A DNA stretch of 42,784 nucleotides from Chara braunii (Eukaryota > Streptophyta > Charophyceae > Charales > Characeae): NCBI GenBank assembly GCA_003427395.1, contig BFEA01000167.1, positions 1,581,419 to 1,624,202 on the forward strand, given 5' to 3'. The first letter of the stretch is position 1, and each line of letters opens with the position of its first letter. The translations under genes were made by a program, and so were the position numbers. Of this stretch, positions 42,353 to 42,784 are shown one piece after another. The notes beneath the pieces were generated by a model. That model did not search any database and was not told where the DNA came from. It saw nothing but the letters and a program-made list of their open reading frames with translations.

Positions 42353-42784
42353 TCAATGAGGAGTCATTGTTGCAACGAACCTAGCAGTCTGTCCCTCTGC
42401 GATCTGTCTTTCGTAAGCGTTCACAACATGGGGGGCATTCTTTAGCAGCTCTTTCCGGTCGATCCAGAAAAATTCGGTCAACGGGTGATAGAGGAAGTGA
42501 ACCTTGTACTGTCTGTTCCTCCCTCTGCCCTCGTGAGATACGATTCTGTCTATCTCATGGCCGCCGTCCATAGGGCGAGGTATCATAGGATCTTGGAAGG
42601 GAAAAGTCTCATCATCAATGTGCGGAAACAGTTTGGACGCATGAAAAACTGGATACGTGCGCAGATGAGGAGGCACGTCAATTACAAAGGAAGGGCCAAA
42701 ATCATCCCCAATCACCTTCAGAATCTGCCAAGGGCCATAGTACAAAGGAAGGAGCTTTCGTGATACGCCCTCTTCGTCAGAGAA
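42353..42784 (-). CDS. Integrase C-terminal/chromodomain-like end of the younger Ty3 element (partial)
   Basis: The frame is open from the window edge (FSDEEGVSRKLLPLYYGPWQ at 42784-42725) to a stop just below 42353, so at least 144 codons are uninterrupted. It contains YYGPWQILKVIG (GPY/F-type module), PPHLRTYPVFHASKLFPHID and a chromodomain-like block from IDRIVSHEGRG to APHVVNAYERQ, including FFWIDRKEL. It is clearly homologous to 17326-17802 of element 1 and keeps GP where element 1 has DP. The module follows the integrase core and is thought to guide integration to particular chromatin. No defect is visible in this portion. The rest of Pol would lie to the right, outside the window. Confidence 0.85.
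   Translation of the reverse strand, partial: FSDEEGVSRKLLPLYYGPWQILKVIGDDFGPSFVIDVPPHLRTYPVFHASKLFPHIDDETFPFQDPMIPRPMDGGHEIDRIVSHEGRGRNRQYKVHFLYHPLTEFFWIDRKELLKNAPHVVNAYERQIAEGQTARFVATMTPH

Overview
This is a nuclear, repeat-dominated window from a plant-lineage eukaryote. It has no prokaryotic gene organisation. It is full of CT/GT, GAA and GAT microsatellites, decayed chromoviral Ty3/gypsy retrotransposons and layered insertions. The reverse transcriptase and RNase H wording of the minus-strand element near 39-40 kb is what I associate with the charophyte alga Chara (Chara braunii-like). That is recognition from memory, not a database result. I see no intact host gene, rRNA or complete tRNA.

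Layout. 1-5.6 kb: anonymous DNA with short tandem duplications, a GAT-rich array with a 216-bp period (4.28-4.69 kb) and a tRNA-derived relic. 5679-22940: best read as one old full-length Ty3/gypsy element on the plus strand, made of 5' LTR, primer-binding-like site, Gag, protease, RT, RNase H, integrase, chromodomain-like tail, polypurine tract and 3' LTR. It has been broken open by later insertions. A 1284-bp hAT-like non-autonomous transposon sits in the 5' LTR, and a fold-back element sits inside that. A 1464-bp solo LTR of another family sits in the leader with a perfect 5-bp target duplication. An intron-bearing gene-like fragment lies between Gag and protease. A Penelope-like retroelement remnant with an upstream GIY-YIG nuclease sits in the 3' LTR.

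24013-31632: a 7.6-kb block of different character with TG...CA ends and a 4-bp CCGT direct repeat on each side. It holds a dimeric ~125-bp tandem array, a direct/inverted repeat cluster and seven hairpins (27127-27850) that share a conserved loop while their stems change in a compensated way. I consider the hairpin array the most interesting signal in the window. 31.6-38 kb: anonymous DNA, a 150-bp (TC)n(GA)n palindrome and a 501-bp tandem duplication with a TATA-like segment.

38013-40812: a second dead Ty3/gypsy element on the minus strand, with YLDD changed to YLDG and the integrase core deleted. It is cut in its Gag-protease region by the complete 3' LTR (40813-42251) of a younger element. 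That element's integrase/chromodomain frame is open to the window end (42353-42784, minus) and belongs to the same family as the old 5.7-22.9 kb element. A 340-bp assembly gap lies at 10045-10384.
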